From Pterois miles (taxonomy: Eukaryota > Chordata > Actinopteri > Perciformes > Scorpaenidae): 64,000 nucleotides of DNA. Below, piece by piece: positions 45,343 through 57,903 of the stretch. Position 1 is the stretch's first letter. Each line of letters begins with the position of its first letter. Both the position numbers and the translations under genes were made by a program. The notes beneath the pieces were generated by a model. It had not been told where the DNA came from and made no database searches. It was given only the letters and a program-made list of their open reading frames with translations. Location: positions 496,001-560,000 of the forward strand of contig CAMQGK010000246.1 in assembly GCA_947000775.1 (NCBI GenBank), in the 5' to 3' direction.

Positions 45343-45682
45343 GGGGGCGGCAGTAGCTCAGTCTGTAGGGAGTTGGCTTGGGAACCGGAGGGTCACCGGT
45401 TCAAGTCCCAACATGGACCAAGAACTGAGTGTGAACTGGTAGCTGGAGAGGTGCCAGTTTACCTCTTGGGCACTGCCGAGGTGCCCCTGAGCAAGGCACC
45501 AAACCCCCAACTGCTCGGGGCGCTTGTCAGGAGCAGCCCCATCACTCTGACATCTCTCCATTACTGCATGTGTGTGTGTTTGTGTGCATGTACCATGTAT
45601 AAGTTAAACAGAGTGTAAATTGAATTTCCCCATTGTGGGACTAATAAAGGTTGATCATCATCATCATCATCATCATCATATT
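45343..45682 (+). mobile_element. tRNA-derived SINE, family S1, with ATC tail
   Basis: The head reads GGGGCGGCAGTAGCTCAGTC and keeps RNA polymerase III control boxes: A box TAGCTCAGTCTGTAGG at 45354-45369 and B box GGTTCAAGTCC at 45398-45408. The body has GAGGTGCCCCTGAGCAAGGC. The 3' end CCCCATTGTGGGACTAATAA is followed by an ATC repeat. The predicted frames across it are not genes. Confidence 0.9.
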
Positions 45683-46663
45683 TATTGGTCTCTTTTTAGC
45701 CAGAATTAACCCACATGGTCATCCATGGGGCCTGAATACACCTGGTGACCTGGAGGGGCTATTTTAAATGATCATTTCAGCATATTTATCCTGCTGGAAA
45801 ACAGATTAACTAGTCACCCGAAACAGCTGAGAAAAAAAAGACAATCTTATGTTTTTCCAAATAAGAGCAAAATAGTGTTCCTTTAGCGAGTGCGTACAGG
45901 ACGCCCAGTACGGGTGCACTGAGTGTATTAACATCAATATGTCATTTCTTTGCCTGCCGTTTTATCAAACACATCTTCCTTTCACTCCCTTTAAGGTCAC
46001 TCTGGACATACCTTCTCCTAAATCTCTGCTTCATAAAAACGTCAAAATATAGTTTAAGTACATTTTGCAGTAAGGTGAGCTGAAAATGAGTGTTTAGAGA
46101 AAGACATGCCGTAAAAGGACTAATGAGAGAAATGACGGGCAATCATAGGGGATGACAGAAAAGAGAGACTGAGACAGAGAAAAAAGACAGAGCGAGACAG
46201 AAAAGTGGAGGTTTAGACTGAAGCAGCCAGGTTTCTGTAAGCCTCTATCGCCATATTTGAGACAGGAGTATTAGATTAATGCTCACTGGAGCCATTAGGA
46301 TGACTAGAGGATATCCTCCTCAGCTCCGGTAGAGCTGATGAGAGTAGGAGTGTATGAGCTGGTCAGGTAGAGACTAGAGGACTTCCTGCTTCATCTTTCT
46401 ATAAATGAAAAATTGGCCTGCTTTTAAATACATCATTTTCATGATGGAAGAATGCCCAGAAGTTATTAATGTGTGCAAATGCATAGTTTATGTGCAAGCA
46501 GGCATACTGTATAGCTTATGAATGTAGTCATATCATGAATTAAGGAAAGAAAAACACTGAGATTAAAAAAAAAAAAAATTAAATTGAAAACAAAAAACAA
46601 GTTAGAATACTTTCCTTCCAAGATTTAGATCAATATCACTCTCATATCTGTGCGCTAAATATG

Positions 46664-47213
46664 GAGCTGTCAAAATTAACACATTAATGCAAATTCATTT
46701 TAATGTCACTAATTTCTTTAATGCAATAATGCAACTTGTGTTTTTTTGGTTGTATCAGGCTCAGTTTTAAAGCGAGATCATCATATGGAACTAGAAAACA
46801 ACTACAACCACGTCATACTAGCTTGTTGCAAAGGAGGCTAAATAACGCTTCAAACTTACGCTAAATATTGGTGAGGAAAAACCGTCAAAGCCCTTTTCAA
46901 AGGGGTCCCTTGACCTCTGACCTCAAGATATGTGAATGTAAACAGGTTCTCTGGGTCCCCACCAGTCTCCCCTTTACAGACATGCCCACTTCATGATAAT
47001 CACATGCAGTTTGGATCAAGTCATAGTCAAGTCAGCACACTGACACACTGACAGCTGTTGTTGCCTGTTGGGCTGCAGTTTGCCACGTCATGATTTAAGC
47101 ATATATTTATGCTAAATGCAGAACCTGTGAGGGTTTCTGGACATTGTTTTGTGTTGTTAATTGATTTCCAGTAATAAAAATATACATACATTTGCATAAA
47201 GCAGCATATTTAG
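46664..47213 (+). repeat. R1 dispersed repeat, copy 3
   Basis: It starts GAGCTGTCAAAATTAACACA and contains the R1 blocks GGGGTCCCTTGACCTCTGAC and CATGCCCACTTCATGATAAT. It stops after CATTTGCATAAAGCAGCATA, so the right end is missing. Confidence 0.75.
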
Positions 47214-48778
47214 CGATATGATCATAGCACAAGAAATACAGGAGAAGAGGAGGATAAGATGATAGTGAATAACCTTCACCTTTTACCCAGCGTCTGAATT
47301 CAATCTTTCATCTCATTCAAGCTTTAATTTGGAGAAACAGAGAGAACATTTAGTCTTGGCTCGAGCTCCAGAGCCAGTGGTATTGTATATGGCTGTAGAC
47401 CAGTTGTGGTTTTTTCTTCTTCTTTTTTCTTTTTTTTTAAACACTACATCTCATTTCCCCCCTGCTCTGCGTGGCGACCTCACCTTTCTGTCATTAAGTC
47501 AGCCAGACGCTACTTCATCTAGCAAATTGTTGCAGTTCAGATATTCCTGATCGCTGAAACATACTTGTTTCCCTCATTACCCTGCGTTCATTTGTCCAAT
47601 ATTTGCAGTAGAAATTGCCTTATAACATTCACCTGTTCCTAATTATGCTGTTTGTTATCATGGTCGGCCACCTGCGCGGCGGTCTATGTATGAGTGCGTG
47701 TGAGAGCTTGCTTGTAGGATACATTCATATTTGATTGTATAAGCGTGTCTACCTCTGTGGCTGTGCTTATGACCATGTGTAGGCTACACGCTTGTTAAAG
47801 CGGTAGTCCTGGAGCTCTTTACGTTTGCTATTTGGTCTCCATTTTTGTTATTAAACTGTCACGGCTGGACTGCTCATTGCAACACAAGTTAGGTAGTTTG
47901 GGAGGCTTAAGTTAAAGTTTCGGTATGGCATTGCTCATGTTAAGTCATCATCGCTTACAAAACTGGAAATACTTCCTGAGGATCACCTTCCCAAAAAACA
48001 AAGGCCGCAGTAAATAATCCACTGCCAATGCCAGTTCAGCCAGTTTGGTGCCAGTGATGGAGCAACAGAGCCCAACAGTGAGTAAACTGGTGGCAGAAGG
48101 ATGAAAGGAGGGAGCGACGGAGTAGCTTAAAGGCAGAGTGGTTAAAACCTGGCCGGACCGTCAGTGTCCAAACCTTCTTATTTCGACCAACCACAACACA
48201 TTCATACACGTCGCCAGAGAGAAATCACTAATGTGCCGATAAAATGCTTGTCTGCGAGCGTTTTCTCTATGTTACAGTAAAGCAAACAAATGACAAAGTG
48301 ACTGTAAAAGTAGAATAATAATGTATATGTATATAATAATGTAATAATATAATCATACAAAATTAGGGTTAGAGCTTTGAGGGTTACAACGCAGCCAAAT
48401 TCATTTTAAAGTGAGTAATTTACAGAAAAATATTTTACTTAAAGGAAGGAGGGGTGGAAGGGATCCAATAACTGCTTGATTAATTTTCACAAAGAAAAGA
48501 TCAGCTATTAGGAGTTTTCCTGCAATTAAACTAGACAATAAATACAATGGAAATGATCAAAATTACAGACAACTTATCAAATAAATAAACATAGTGTAAT
48601 AATCATAAAACACAGAAAGATATATGTTAACCTTTACAAAATGTAACTGTTAACTTTGTGTCGTAGGTAATTTGACTGATTTATAAAGCCTTCTACTGTT
48701 TCGTTATGACTTTAAAGCTGCAGTAATAAGTAGTTTTTATATAAACTATGCATCAAATATGGTACAAACTATAAGCAA

Positions 48779-49168
48779 TAACTTTCATTGACTGAAAACA
48801 CTCTCGTTCAAAGACAAAAACACAGACAGCTCCCAAGCCGGACAACGCCGTGGTAATGACCAGTCAATCACAAGATAGCATGTCCTGAAGCATCACCTGC
48901 TTTATGGTCTACTTGACTCTAAACGGGACGATAATTTACTAAATGAACATCATGTCGTATTGAAAAAGACTTGAAACTAGAGATTAAGACCATAAACGCA
49001 TGTTTACTGAGGAAATCAAGTGAGAAGTCGGCTCATTTTCTCATAGACTTCTATATAATCAGACTTCTTTTTGCAACCAGAGGAGTCGCCCCCTGCTGGC
49101 TGTTAGTTGAAGACACTTCTGCTTTGGCTTCACTTTTCAGTCCTGGATGTTGCCCAATATCTAAACCT
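48779..49168 (+). repeat. R3 dispersed repeat, copy 1
   Basis: Shared with 52119-52500 and 52880-53163. Marker blocks are CAGCTCCCAAGCCGGACAAC, GACTTCTTTTTGCAACCAGA and GAGTCGCCCCCTGCTGGCTG. The copies are in the same orientation. Confidence 0.75.
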
Positions 49169-51419
49169 TAAAGCTGCAGTAATAAGTGTTTTTTATACGA
49201 TCAATGGCTCAAATGACCAGGTGTAATGCTGCATTCACACCAAAAGCAAAGCAAACTGTCATGTGGAGAGATTACATACAAAGTCAATCCAAGGAGGCGA
49301 ATAGACACCAGTTGCGTGAATGGCGCGAATACGCGTCGTCACTATCACTGACGCCCTGATGTTGTTGAATCAGCGATGGATGAAACAAATATTGGAGCCG
49401 TCTGTGGACACCCGGAGCTAAGCTGTCTATGGTACAGACTATAAACAATAATGTCGCTGCTGTATTTATGGCTGGATGGGATTGCGTTTAGTGTTGATGG
49501 TGCAGATGCATAGCCTGGCACTGATGAACTCCATTCAGAAAACAAGCATTTTAAAAGTTGTTTGCTCGTTGTCTTGCAGACAGACCTGATAAAGCATGAA
49601 TTCAGACTTTTTACAAATCGGCATCAATATGTAGTTATTTCAGCATCCTTGTGATCAGTTTATTTCAATTAAATCACAGCAAAATCTGTTTATTTTGGGT
49701 TCATACCGCTGTCGTAAACCAGATTATTTCAGTGAATGAAGACAGCTTGGTGAAATTCATCGAGCACCTCCAGATGATGTTATGAATTATGAAATGGTGA
49801 AACATCTCCAGCGTATCTGGGACTTCCACAACATGTTCAAAGCAGGTTCTTTTAGCTATGGTTGATGTTGTTGGCATCTACATGGAGGTAAGCCTCCCCA
49901 TCCTCTCCGGCATGTCTAACGCGAGTGACACAAATGTACACAAACGACCCTGCGGTCCAACTTGCAATGCGAGGTGAAAATTCGCTTCACTTTGGGTGTG
50001 AACGCAGCGTAATGTGAATGGGGTTGCTCATTGTTAGCAGGGGATTTGTTATTTTTTTGGGCGAGGTTCATTCAGGTGGCTAGAAAGTGAAAGTGGAGCT
50101 TAAATGAGAATTAATATTAGACTTCTATTTGTCAAGTGGCCGGAAACTCTAAATGAACGCTAATGACTGCTGAATGTGTAAACAGGCAATGGTTTGGGTT
50201 CTAGCTCTGTGGGACAGAGACAGTATCTCAGTGTTGTGTTTTCAGCTATTCCCAAAAATGAATGATGTGAATAGTCGTCATTTTTCATAGTGAGACAGAT
50301 GAAGATGTTAAACAGAGGAACAGAGGAATGGGATGTGTTTAAGGGACAGTTCGCAGGAGGGATATTTCTGCACTTCTTTCCCCCTCACTCTTTTTCATTA
50401 CGTGCCAGCATCCTTTGGCTCCTGCAGCTCGACTGATGTAAATTAAGGTGGACTGGCCAAATAGACTGAAGTAGCCCAGTTGTTGTAGCTATGGCTCCAC
50501 TGGCTCCAGGGACCCAGGCACGTGGAGTAGCAAATGTTTGTTAATGCCATATGTGCTGTACCGCTGTGTGCTCATACTTCGATATTATGTGCATGCATGT
50601 GTGTATATGCATGTGTGTGTCTCAAGTTTCCATATGAAGCGAGGGTTTATACTATTTAAATTGGCTCATACATCATACTAGCGGCCCATTATTACTGAGG
50701 TCTGCTATCTGAACCACACATCTCCTGTGTTCTCTATTTGCATAAACTGGTCACTGGTTTGAAAAATGTTGCTCACAAATGGTGCAAAGAAAAACTGGAG
50801 CTTTGCCTATCTGCTTCAATTTGTCCCTTCCATTTTCTTTACCGCAACGCTGCAGTATCTGAGAGTTTGGTCGGGGGAAAAACACAGGAAATAACGTTCC
50901 TGTCTTTCAGCGGTCTTACTGCTACAGTACCAAAATCTGGCCAAACACACATCGGACCAAAGCCTCGAGCTCTACACAGTACTGAGAGTTTTCAGTCATG
51001 CTGCAAATCCAGAGACCTGCACGAAGGTACGAGCCAGTCGGGTAGTCTCAGTCAGCCCATCGACCTTTGGCACGTCGTCACATTAATTAAGGATGGCTGC
51101 ATTCTAGTTAGGTGTGGCTTCGTTACTGTGCATGCTAGCATGGCTCACAGTGCCACTCTAAGGAAGCACCATTATGTTCTTAGTAACACTTTTGCTTTTC
51201 TGCTATGCTTGAAAAAGGTGCACATTGAAGCTTGACATGAAAAACTGAAATTTACTTGCCAGTGTGTTAAAATGCCTGTATTTATAGGCATTTAAAGTTA
51301 TTGTGAGGAACTTTTAACTGGTTATGAAACTCTCAATTTGATACTGATATGACCTCCATGAGTAAACACAACCATCAGCGAGAAGATTAGCTATTTCCAT
51401 ATAGTTATTCTTAATCATT

Positions 51420-51870
51420 AGCCATTGTGCCACCAGGTTGGATTCTCCGCAAAATCAAAATGAAATCATGTGGGTTCACCAGAAACTCCTTCAGCTCAGA
51501 CTCCAATGAGGCCTCTGGCAGCGACCAGCTCACCACAGAAAGACCCAGATCTGGCTTCGCAGCCATCTGCGACCTGCAGTCAGAGCTCCGGCAGGAAGCG
51601 AAGAGTGCCGTCGCCAGCAGCAGTAGCTCTTCTTCCAGCCAGGAGCAGATATTCGCCTCACTGCTCCCCTGATCCCTGCTGGGAGCCATCGCCGACACCA
51701 CACTACTGAAAGCCCGGGCCGTATCACTGGGCCTGCTGGAGGGAAGGGAGGCTCGGGAGAACCAGAGAAAGATCTGAGCGGGGACAGTGGGTCGGACCCT
51801 GCTGCAGTAAAGTGGTGGTTTTCTGAAGGGAATCTGGTGCTCGGAAACACTGTCGCTTTTGTCCACAGGC
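51420..51870. other. GC-rich segment of unknown origin with open frames on both strands
   Basis: This block is clearly richer in GC and CpG than its flanks. On the minus strand it stays open for 154 codons, with an acidic-leucine stretch (LEEELLLLA). On the plus strand an 81-codon frame has a serine run. I recognise no domain in either. It could be an exon, a retroposed fragment or a piece of an unfamiliar element. Confidence 0.25.
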
Positions 51871-51945
51871 ACCACCTAAATCAATAGAAAATTAATTTGC
51901 AACAGACTTTGTCTTATCACCTGAAGTCACTAACTGTATAGGAAG

Positions 51946-52070
51946 TGGACATTGTCACCATGACGTCACCCGCTGGCTTGTCGTTTTGAAGCACAGAGCT
52001 CGGCATTTTGGCCATCGCCATCTTGGTTTTTTGCAACCAGAAGTGAAATTAGAGGGTGGCGCTAAGTACA
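51946..52070. repeat. R2-like dispersed repeat fragment
   Basis: CATTTTGGCCATCGCCATCT and TTTTTTGCAACCAGAAGTGA resemble the CCGTTGCCATCTTGGTCC start of the repeat at 62725. It leads directly into R3 copy 2. Confidence 0.55.
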
Positions 52071-52118
52071 ACCGAAATAAATAAGACATTTTTAAGTGGC
52101 CAAAATGTTACAATTAAC

Positions 52119-52500
52119 TTTCATGAAATGAAAACACACGTTCGAAGACGAAAACACGGACAACTCCCAAGCCGCACAATGCCATGGTAGCGACCTGTCA
52201 ATCACAAGATAGCCACGCCCTGACATAAACCCTGCTTTATGGTCTACTGACTCTTAATGGGACCATAATTTGCTAAATAAACATCACGCTGTATTGAAGA
52301 AGACTTGAAACTGCTGACTGAGACCATAAATTCATGTTTACAATATTTACCGAGGTAATAAATCAAGTGAGAAGTAGGTTCATTTTCGTATTGACTTTTA
52401 TACAATCAGACTTCTTTTTGCAACCAGAGGAGTCGCCCCCTGCTGGCTGTTAGGAAGAATGCAAGTTAAAGGAACTTCAGTATTGGCTTGACTTTTCACA
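52119..52500 (+). repeat. R3 dispersed repeat, copy 2
   Basis: It contains ACAACTCCCAAGCCGCACAA, CACAAGATAGCCACGCCCTG and AGAGGAGTCGCCCCCTGCTG, matching copies 1 and 3 in the same orientation. Confidence 0.75.
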
Positions 52501-52789
52501 CTCGGTGGTTCCCCTCTAGTCAGATAGGGAGGAGACACTGGACTCGACCCAGCTGACCATGGAGGGATAATAGTCTCGTCTAGTTAGGGAACACTTAGGG
52601 ACGCACCAGGAAGTGGCAAACAAAGGACTGTCTGGGCTACCGTTACCTAGTCTGCTGCCACTGTGACCCAGACAAGCCACAAAAACTGGATAGATAGACG
52701 GATGAATGGATGGATTTATGTTTCTAGTTTTAGGCCAGTAAAGAGACCCGCAAGGCCGTTTTTCTTTGCTAAATTTATTTTGTTTATTT

Positions 52790-52845
52790 ATTTATAGTCT
52801 GACCTCAAGATATGTGAATGAAAATGGGCTCTATGGATACCCACG
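52790..52845 (+). repeat. R1 fragment
   Basis: GACCTCAAGATATGTGAATG and GGGCTCTATGGATACCCACG come from the R1 interior. The fragment separates R3 copies 2 and 3. Confidence 0.6.
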
Positions 52846-52879
52846 AGTGGAAAACAGACTGGACAATGTCACACACTAA

Positions 52880-53163
52880 AGCATACCTTGCTTTATCATT
52901 GATTTGACTCTAAATGGGATCATAATTTACTAAATGAACATCCCGCTGTATTGAAGAAGACTTGAAACTAGCTAATGAGACCATAAACTCATCTTTACAA
53001 TGTTTACCAAAGTAATAAATCAAGTGAGAAGTGGGCTCATTTTCTCATAGACTTCTATACAACCAGACTTCTTTTTGCAAAGAGTCGCCCCCTGCTGGAT
53101 GTTAGAAAGAAAGCAGGTTCAATGAACGCTTTGGCTTCACTTTTCAGTCCTGGATGTTGCCCA
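52880..53163 (+). repeat. R3 dispersed repeat, copy 3
   Basis: It contains CTTGCTTTATCATTGATTTG, TGAAGAAGACTTGAAACTAG and AGAGTCGCCCCCTGCTGGAT. It ends with the same CACTTTTCAGTCCTGGATGT as copy 1. Confidence 0.75.
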
Positions 53164-53614
53164 GTGTTTAAAGCAGAGCTATTTTTTTGTGTTTGTAATT
53201 ACTAAGACATGTGAAAGAGAAGTAAAAAGGCAACAGATGGAGATGGAGATCACAAATACTGTTTCAATAAAGCTGAATTTATGTTATAGTTTTTTTAATT
53301 TACATATTTTTTCTGTTGTCAGACAGTGGAACAAGAAAAAAATCAAATCACAGCTTGGAAATAAGTTACTACATGTTAACCAGATAGTTATTTCCAAGCA
53401 GCTGATTACATCTCTGTGCTATATGACTACTGACATATTTACCTTTAAAATAAGGGATCATAAAGAGAAATTTAGAAGCAACGTGAGGTTATCGTATTGA
53501 AGTACAACCACACAGTGCCTCTTACTACATCTAAAACAGCTGCATCAGCCAAAACATTAACCTTTAAAGATAGACAGCATTAGACAGATGGTGAAGAAGT
53601 GCTTAAAGAGGGAC

Positions 53615-53986
53615 CTAATGGCTACCAGTGTACATTAACCATGCATTAAATACTATTTTTTGTTGTGAAATATTACATCTCTTTGTAATTGAAAAAGCTG
53701 GCCATGAGCAAAAGCTTGGTGCACTAACACTGTATATGTCATCTTGAATAAAAGTATAAAGTCCATGCATAAATGTAATACATGAACGTTTGATAGCAGA
53801 GGATGAGGAAACCCTAGATGCTGATTTGTGGTTTTCTGCTTTCTCCCCGATGGTCTTGGATTGGGATTTGGGAGATGGGGGAACCTGATCCAGGCCTGCT
53901 GCTCCCGTCTGAGAGGAGAGCGGCATATGGAACGCATCCACCACATACATCCATTTTTCACCATCACCCTTCTCTCCTTTCTCCAT
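53615..53986 (-). CDS. Unassigned open frame with a TATA-like element
   Basis: A minus-strand ATG at 53986 opens 123 codons. The first half is rich in charged and polar residues (MEKGEKGDGEKWMYVVDAFH); the second half has no clear character. A TATA-like ATTTATA (minus TATAAAT) lies at 54031-54037, about 45 bases upstream, a reasonable promoter distance. I recognise no family, and a second frame is open over the same stretch, so it may be chance. It could also be a first exon that splices before the stop. Confidence 0.15.
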   Translation of the reverse strand: MEKGEKGDGEKWMYVVDAFHMPLSSQTGAAGLDQVPPSPKSQSKTIGEKAENHKSASRVSSSSAIKRSCITFMHGLYTFIQDDIYSVSAPSFCSWPAFSITKRCNISQQKIVFNAWLMYTGSH

Positions 53987-54919
53987 TGTTGCGCTGAGCT
54001 CCGAACGGGACTCTGGTTGGCCGGTGGGCCATTTATAGGCCAAATGCTCTGCGCTCCTTCATCCTCACGACTCTGGGACTGTCTCTCGTCTTCTAAAGTG
54101 CCTTTAGATGACACAAGGCCGTAGCATTAAAGTTTCAATAACCCAAATCTTGTTAAGGGAGGCCAGTTAACTGGCTCATAAATTCCTTTATTTAACTCTT
54201 AGGTGTACGTGTGGGTCAAAGTTAACATGAATTGTCTGTTTTTTTACTTGCATCTTTTATTTTAAGAAAATAGTTTGATAGATTTATCATTACCCCAACA
54301 TTTGACCCACCTCCATAGGTCAAAATGACCCATATGCATTTCCTTTACAAAAATATTAGACCCATTCAATGTTAAGTTATTTTTGTCAGGTGTATACACT
54401 AATAATTGTGAACTGCAACTCATCTGTCCAAACCGTCCTCACCTAGAAAACTGGGCATATACCGTAGATTATGTGTGCACGCACTTTATTACAACCCACA
54501 TCTATGATTTTGTTAAGTGGAAACCTTTAGTAATTATGACAGGAGCGAAGGAGGAAGTACAAAAACGGACTTTTCGTGTTCTGTGTGAAACCAACAGTCA
54601 GCATGTTGAGTTATTTTAAGTTACAGAGTTATTTTATGTGACTATCTTAGTACGTAACCACGTCATTTACGTCACGTTATGTAACAAACGTACTTATTGT
54701 AACCCATGTTTGAAACGGCAACCGATTCACAACGTTAAATAGAACTGTCGTATATGTCGCTGTGGGAAGTCATTGGCAATAACTCAGTGTGACGACATAG
54801 TGCCGGGACATTTCGCCATATAAAAACACGGCGACATGCATCGTCAAGACGAAGAATCGTAGCGCGATATTTTGGGGATGTGATGAATTAATTTCAAAAT
54901 GCACTACTTTGGCTCTGGG

Positions 54920-55105
54920 CTGCAGGTGGTGTAGTGGTTAGCGCTGTCGCCTCACAGAAAGAGGGTCGGGGGTTTGATTCCAGTGTGGGGCTTTTTGTGG
55001 ATCAGCATCTTCTCTCTGTAAGGTGGGTTCTGTCCGGGACTCGGCTTCCTCCCACCTCCGCAGCTGTGGTTTGATGACTCTAAATTGCCCGTGGTGGAAT
55101 GTGAG
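54920..55105 (+). mobile_element. Truncated tRNA-like retroposon, same family as 26819-27177
   Basis: It begins GGTGGTGTAGTGGTTAGCGC and has the B-box-like GGTTTGATTCC at 54971-54981. TCTAAATTGCCCGTGG follows and matches in reverse the element between cefip and admp. It ends early, so it is a truncated copy. Confidence 0.75.
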
Positions 55106-55518
55106 TGTGAAGGTTGTTGTTATATGTTGTTTTATGGAGAGGAGGGACCCCCGGGGAACCCCGGGGGGGGGACATTATTATCCGATTGGTTTACATATCA
55201 TCAGCAACAGCATATAGTTTCGTCACACCCCCTATTAAAAACCTCTGCTGCTGTTTTGCTGTGAGTAGCGTCAGCTGCTGAGGCGGCAGCGTTGCCGACT
55301 TAGTGACTTCGTTCCTATATTAATGAGTTTTCAGTTCAGTTATTGGAGGCTTTTGGAGACTCTGACGTGAAAGCACATCGTTCTTACTCTCAACGAGCAG
55401 TGGGAGCTGGCGTGGGCAGCCTCCCCCTCCCAAAGCACTCCTAGGCAGCCCAGTCCTAGTCCACAGGCGCTGCAGTCCCTCCATAACACATCTATAATAA
55501 GTCCTGGACTGCTATAAG

Positions 55519-55964
55519 TATTATTTTGTGGAGGTTGGCGGTAAAGCTGTGTGCTTAGTTTGCAACAAACATGTGGCTGTATTCAAAGAAAACAACTAGA
55601 ACCGTCACTTTGAGACAAGACATGCAGAAAAATCCAGAAACCAGCGAGGACTTTTTACAAAGCTGCATGCAAACAAAGAAGGAAATGAAAGTGTTAATGT
55701 TGAGTTAAATGTTAAATGTTAAGTTTCGTTAATGGAAACATTACTACCCTAAACAGTCAGGCCCGTACAGTTCAAAGACTCCTGCATATAATGTAATTGT
55801 CTTAATAATATGCTGTTTAGATTAATAAATGCTTGAAAAATAAGTGGCCAGTATGTTTTCTATAGTGATAAAATAGAGGTTACGTCTGACAGTGCTTGTT
55901 TGACTCCTGGCAACAATCTGGGTTTCTCATGTCGCCCCCCAGGAAAAATAATTGCCCAACCCTG
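55519..55964 (+). pseudogene. hAT transposase remnant with BED zinc finger
   Basis: The plus frame reads GKAVCLVCNKHVAVF, then a stop codon (55597-55599), then NRHFETRH. The CxxC and HxxxxH spacing is that of a BED zinc finger, as found at the start of ZBED5-like hAT transposases. The segment ends in AATTGCCCAACCCTG, which read in reverse (CAGGGTTGGGCAATT) is a typical hAT end. The left end was not found. The internal stop shows it is dead. Confidence 0.6.
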
Positions 55965-57606
55965 TATTAGACTTAGAATCTGATATCTCATATGTGTGTA
56001 CATATATCACTAAATAATCACGGTATATCCTCAACAAGTTTGTCACACCACATGAGGTGTGTCAACCTAATGTATGAAAACGACTGCAATGCAAACAATT
56101 GTGTAAAATACACTATGCAAGTGTGCAATGATCGCAGCCAGAAACCGGTTTGTGTAAAAGGCAAATACAACATTAAACGCATTACAAATCTTCAAACCTA
56201 TACTCCAGCTAGCAGTGTATGCATACATATTTAAGTTAAAGAAAAGTTTGCATATTCAAAACCTGAAAGAATTGGCAGAAAAAAAAAGGTTGACATTATT
56301 TACCGTATTGAAATACATGAATTTTATCAGTTAAAATTTCCAAAATGTACTATAGAAGAGTCAGCCGGTTAAGCAATAAAATAAAAGAAGCAGATGTGAA
56401 ACTGAATATTTCTTTATGTAAGTTTTTCCCTCTTCAGATAAAGAAGAAAAAAAGGAAAGATGATGGCCAAGGCTCTTTACCTCTTTGGCTTTTCACTTTA
56501 GGCAGATTGTGGTTTTGTTGCAAAGCCTCCATGAATAATCTGAGACAGGCCTCATTTATAAATAAGTGCCACAATTGCTTGGAGCTAGAAGACACCGTAT
56601 GTGTGTGCCTAGACACTCATAGCTGGAAGGATTTATAAAGTGTTTATATAAAGTGTGAGCGGGACAGCCGAGGCCAAATGTAGCAACGGATCTTGAGTTT
56701 CAACCAAAATGCTTGTTTGAGGAGAAGCTGATAACAGTTTGGTTTGACTGCAATTGCATTTAATTAATGACCGAAAAGTCTTTCGCCACTGCCAACCCCA
56801 GTTTTTACAGAAACACACACACATGCATAGACACACGCCGGTCGGGGCGAGGTGCGAGGCCTGGCTTGGGAACAGCTACTGCTATTTGACGTCTTCTTTA
56901 CTGGATAATTACATTGTAGGAATGTTTATCACCACTCAGATTACCGAGCAGTATAGATCAAGTTCCCCCTCCGTCGAAGCTCTAATGAGTGACGATCATT
57001 GGGCTTATTTAAACAAGAAGAAAGTGTGTTCAAATGCAGAATAAAGTCTGCACGATGGTTTAATCTCTACAGTTTCTTTACTGACAAACAATGGCTAAAA
57101 ATGACCCTGGGTGCCCAGATTGATGTTTTGTGAAATGACACCACAGCCAAGTTTGAGTAGAGAGAGGCAACAGAGGAGGAAGCTCAACAAAGACCACTCA
57201 TTTATCCCTGATGTTTTATTTCATCAAATAACAGGGATGGTTCAGTTTTTAAGGCATAATTCAAAATCAAGAAATCCTAAGATGTTGAGTGCGCTTATTG
57301 TCTGCTAGTTCCTGGCAGACTGCCTGCCAACTTGTCTTAATACAGACCAAGTCAAAAGTCAAAAGTTAGTATCACAATAACTAAATTCACCATGTTTGAA
57401 CAATCCGCAGCACCTATGGCAGATAAGTTATGATAAAGTGGAGAAAATGTGATCAAGTGTCCTTTAGGGTGCCCTTATAATGGAGAAAATGTCATTAAGT
57501 GTGAGACAATGTTTTCACGGACTGAAATATGACAAAATAAAATGACACTACCGGCATAAAAACAAATATAAAGTCCACGAAAAATACAGCTTGCCATTAT
57601 GCTGAA

Positions 57607-57903
57607 TTAGTGGGAGCCCTGAGCTTGTTTCTCCGCCACTAGCTGTCCATCTAGTGGTAATGGGAGACGTGTGTCCTTATGTCCAGTGACTGCAGAAAAC
57701 CAGCCTTCACGATTATAGGATGTTGGAAATGGAAGCAAGGTTTTCAGTGCTTTTTTGGCGACCTTGATTTTAATCCAGAACGCCGGCAGAGTTGTTGTCT
57801 GAAACATACTTATAAGGCCTTTTAAAGTCTCTGTGTGCCGAAGCAGTTTTTGCTTCATTTGCTCGTCTGTCGCCACATATTCTGCAGAGTTAGCTTGAAT
57901 CAC
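57607..57903 (-). pseudogene. hAT transposase C-terminal remnant
   Basis: The minus frame contains FWIKIKVAKKALKTLLPFPT and FSAVTGHKDTR, which resemble the dimerization end of ZBED5/SCAND3-like hAT transposases (usually LLPFPTSYxCExGFSAVTxxKTR). The frame lacks the catalytic core. A basic start-like piece lies on the same strand near 57950-57985, and CGGTCCGCGGCCCGGTGGTT near 58223 resembles a hAT end. It is probably an internally deleted element. Confidence 0.6.

Noticed and set aside
45354..45408. A tRNA gene suggested by the A and B boxes
   Set aside because: The boxes belong to a SINE head with a retroposon body and tail. No full cloverleaf with an acceptor stem is evident.
50738..51235. 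165-codon plus-strand frame
   Set aside because: It starts at TTG with no ATG and has no family features. It probably reflects chance openness.
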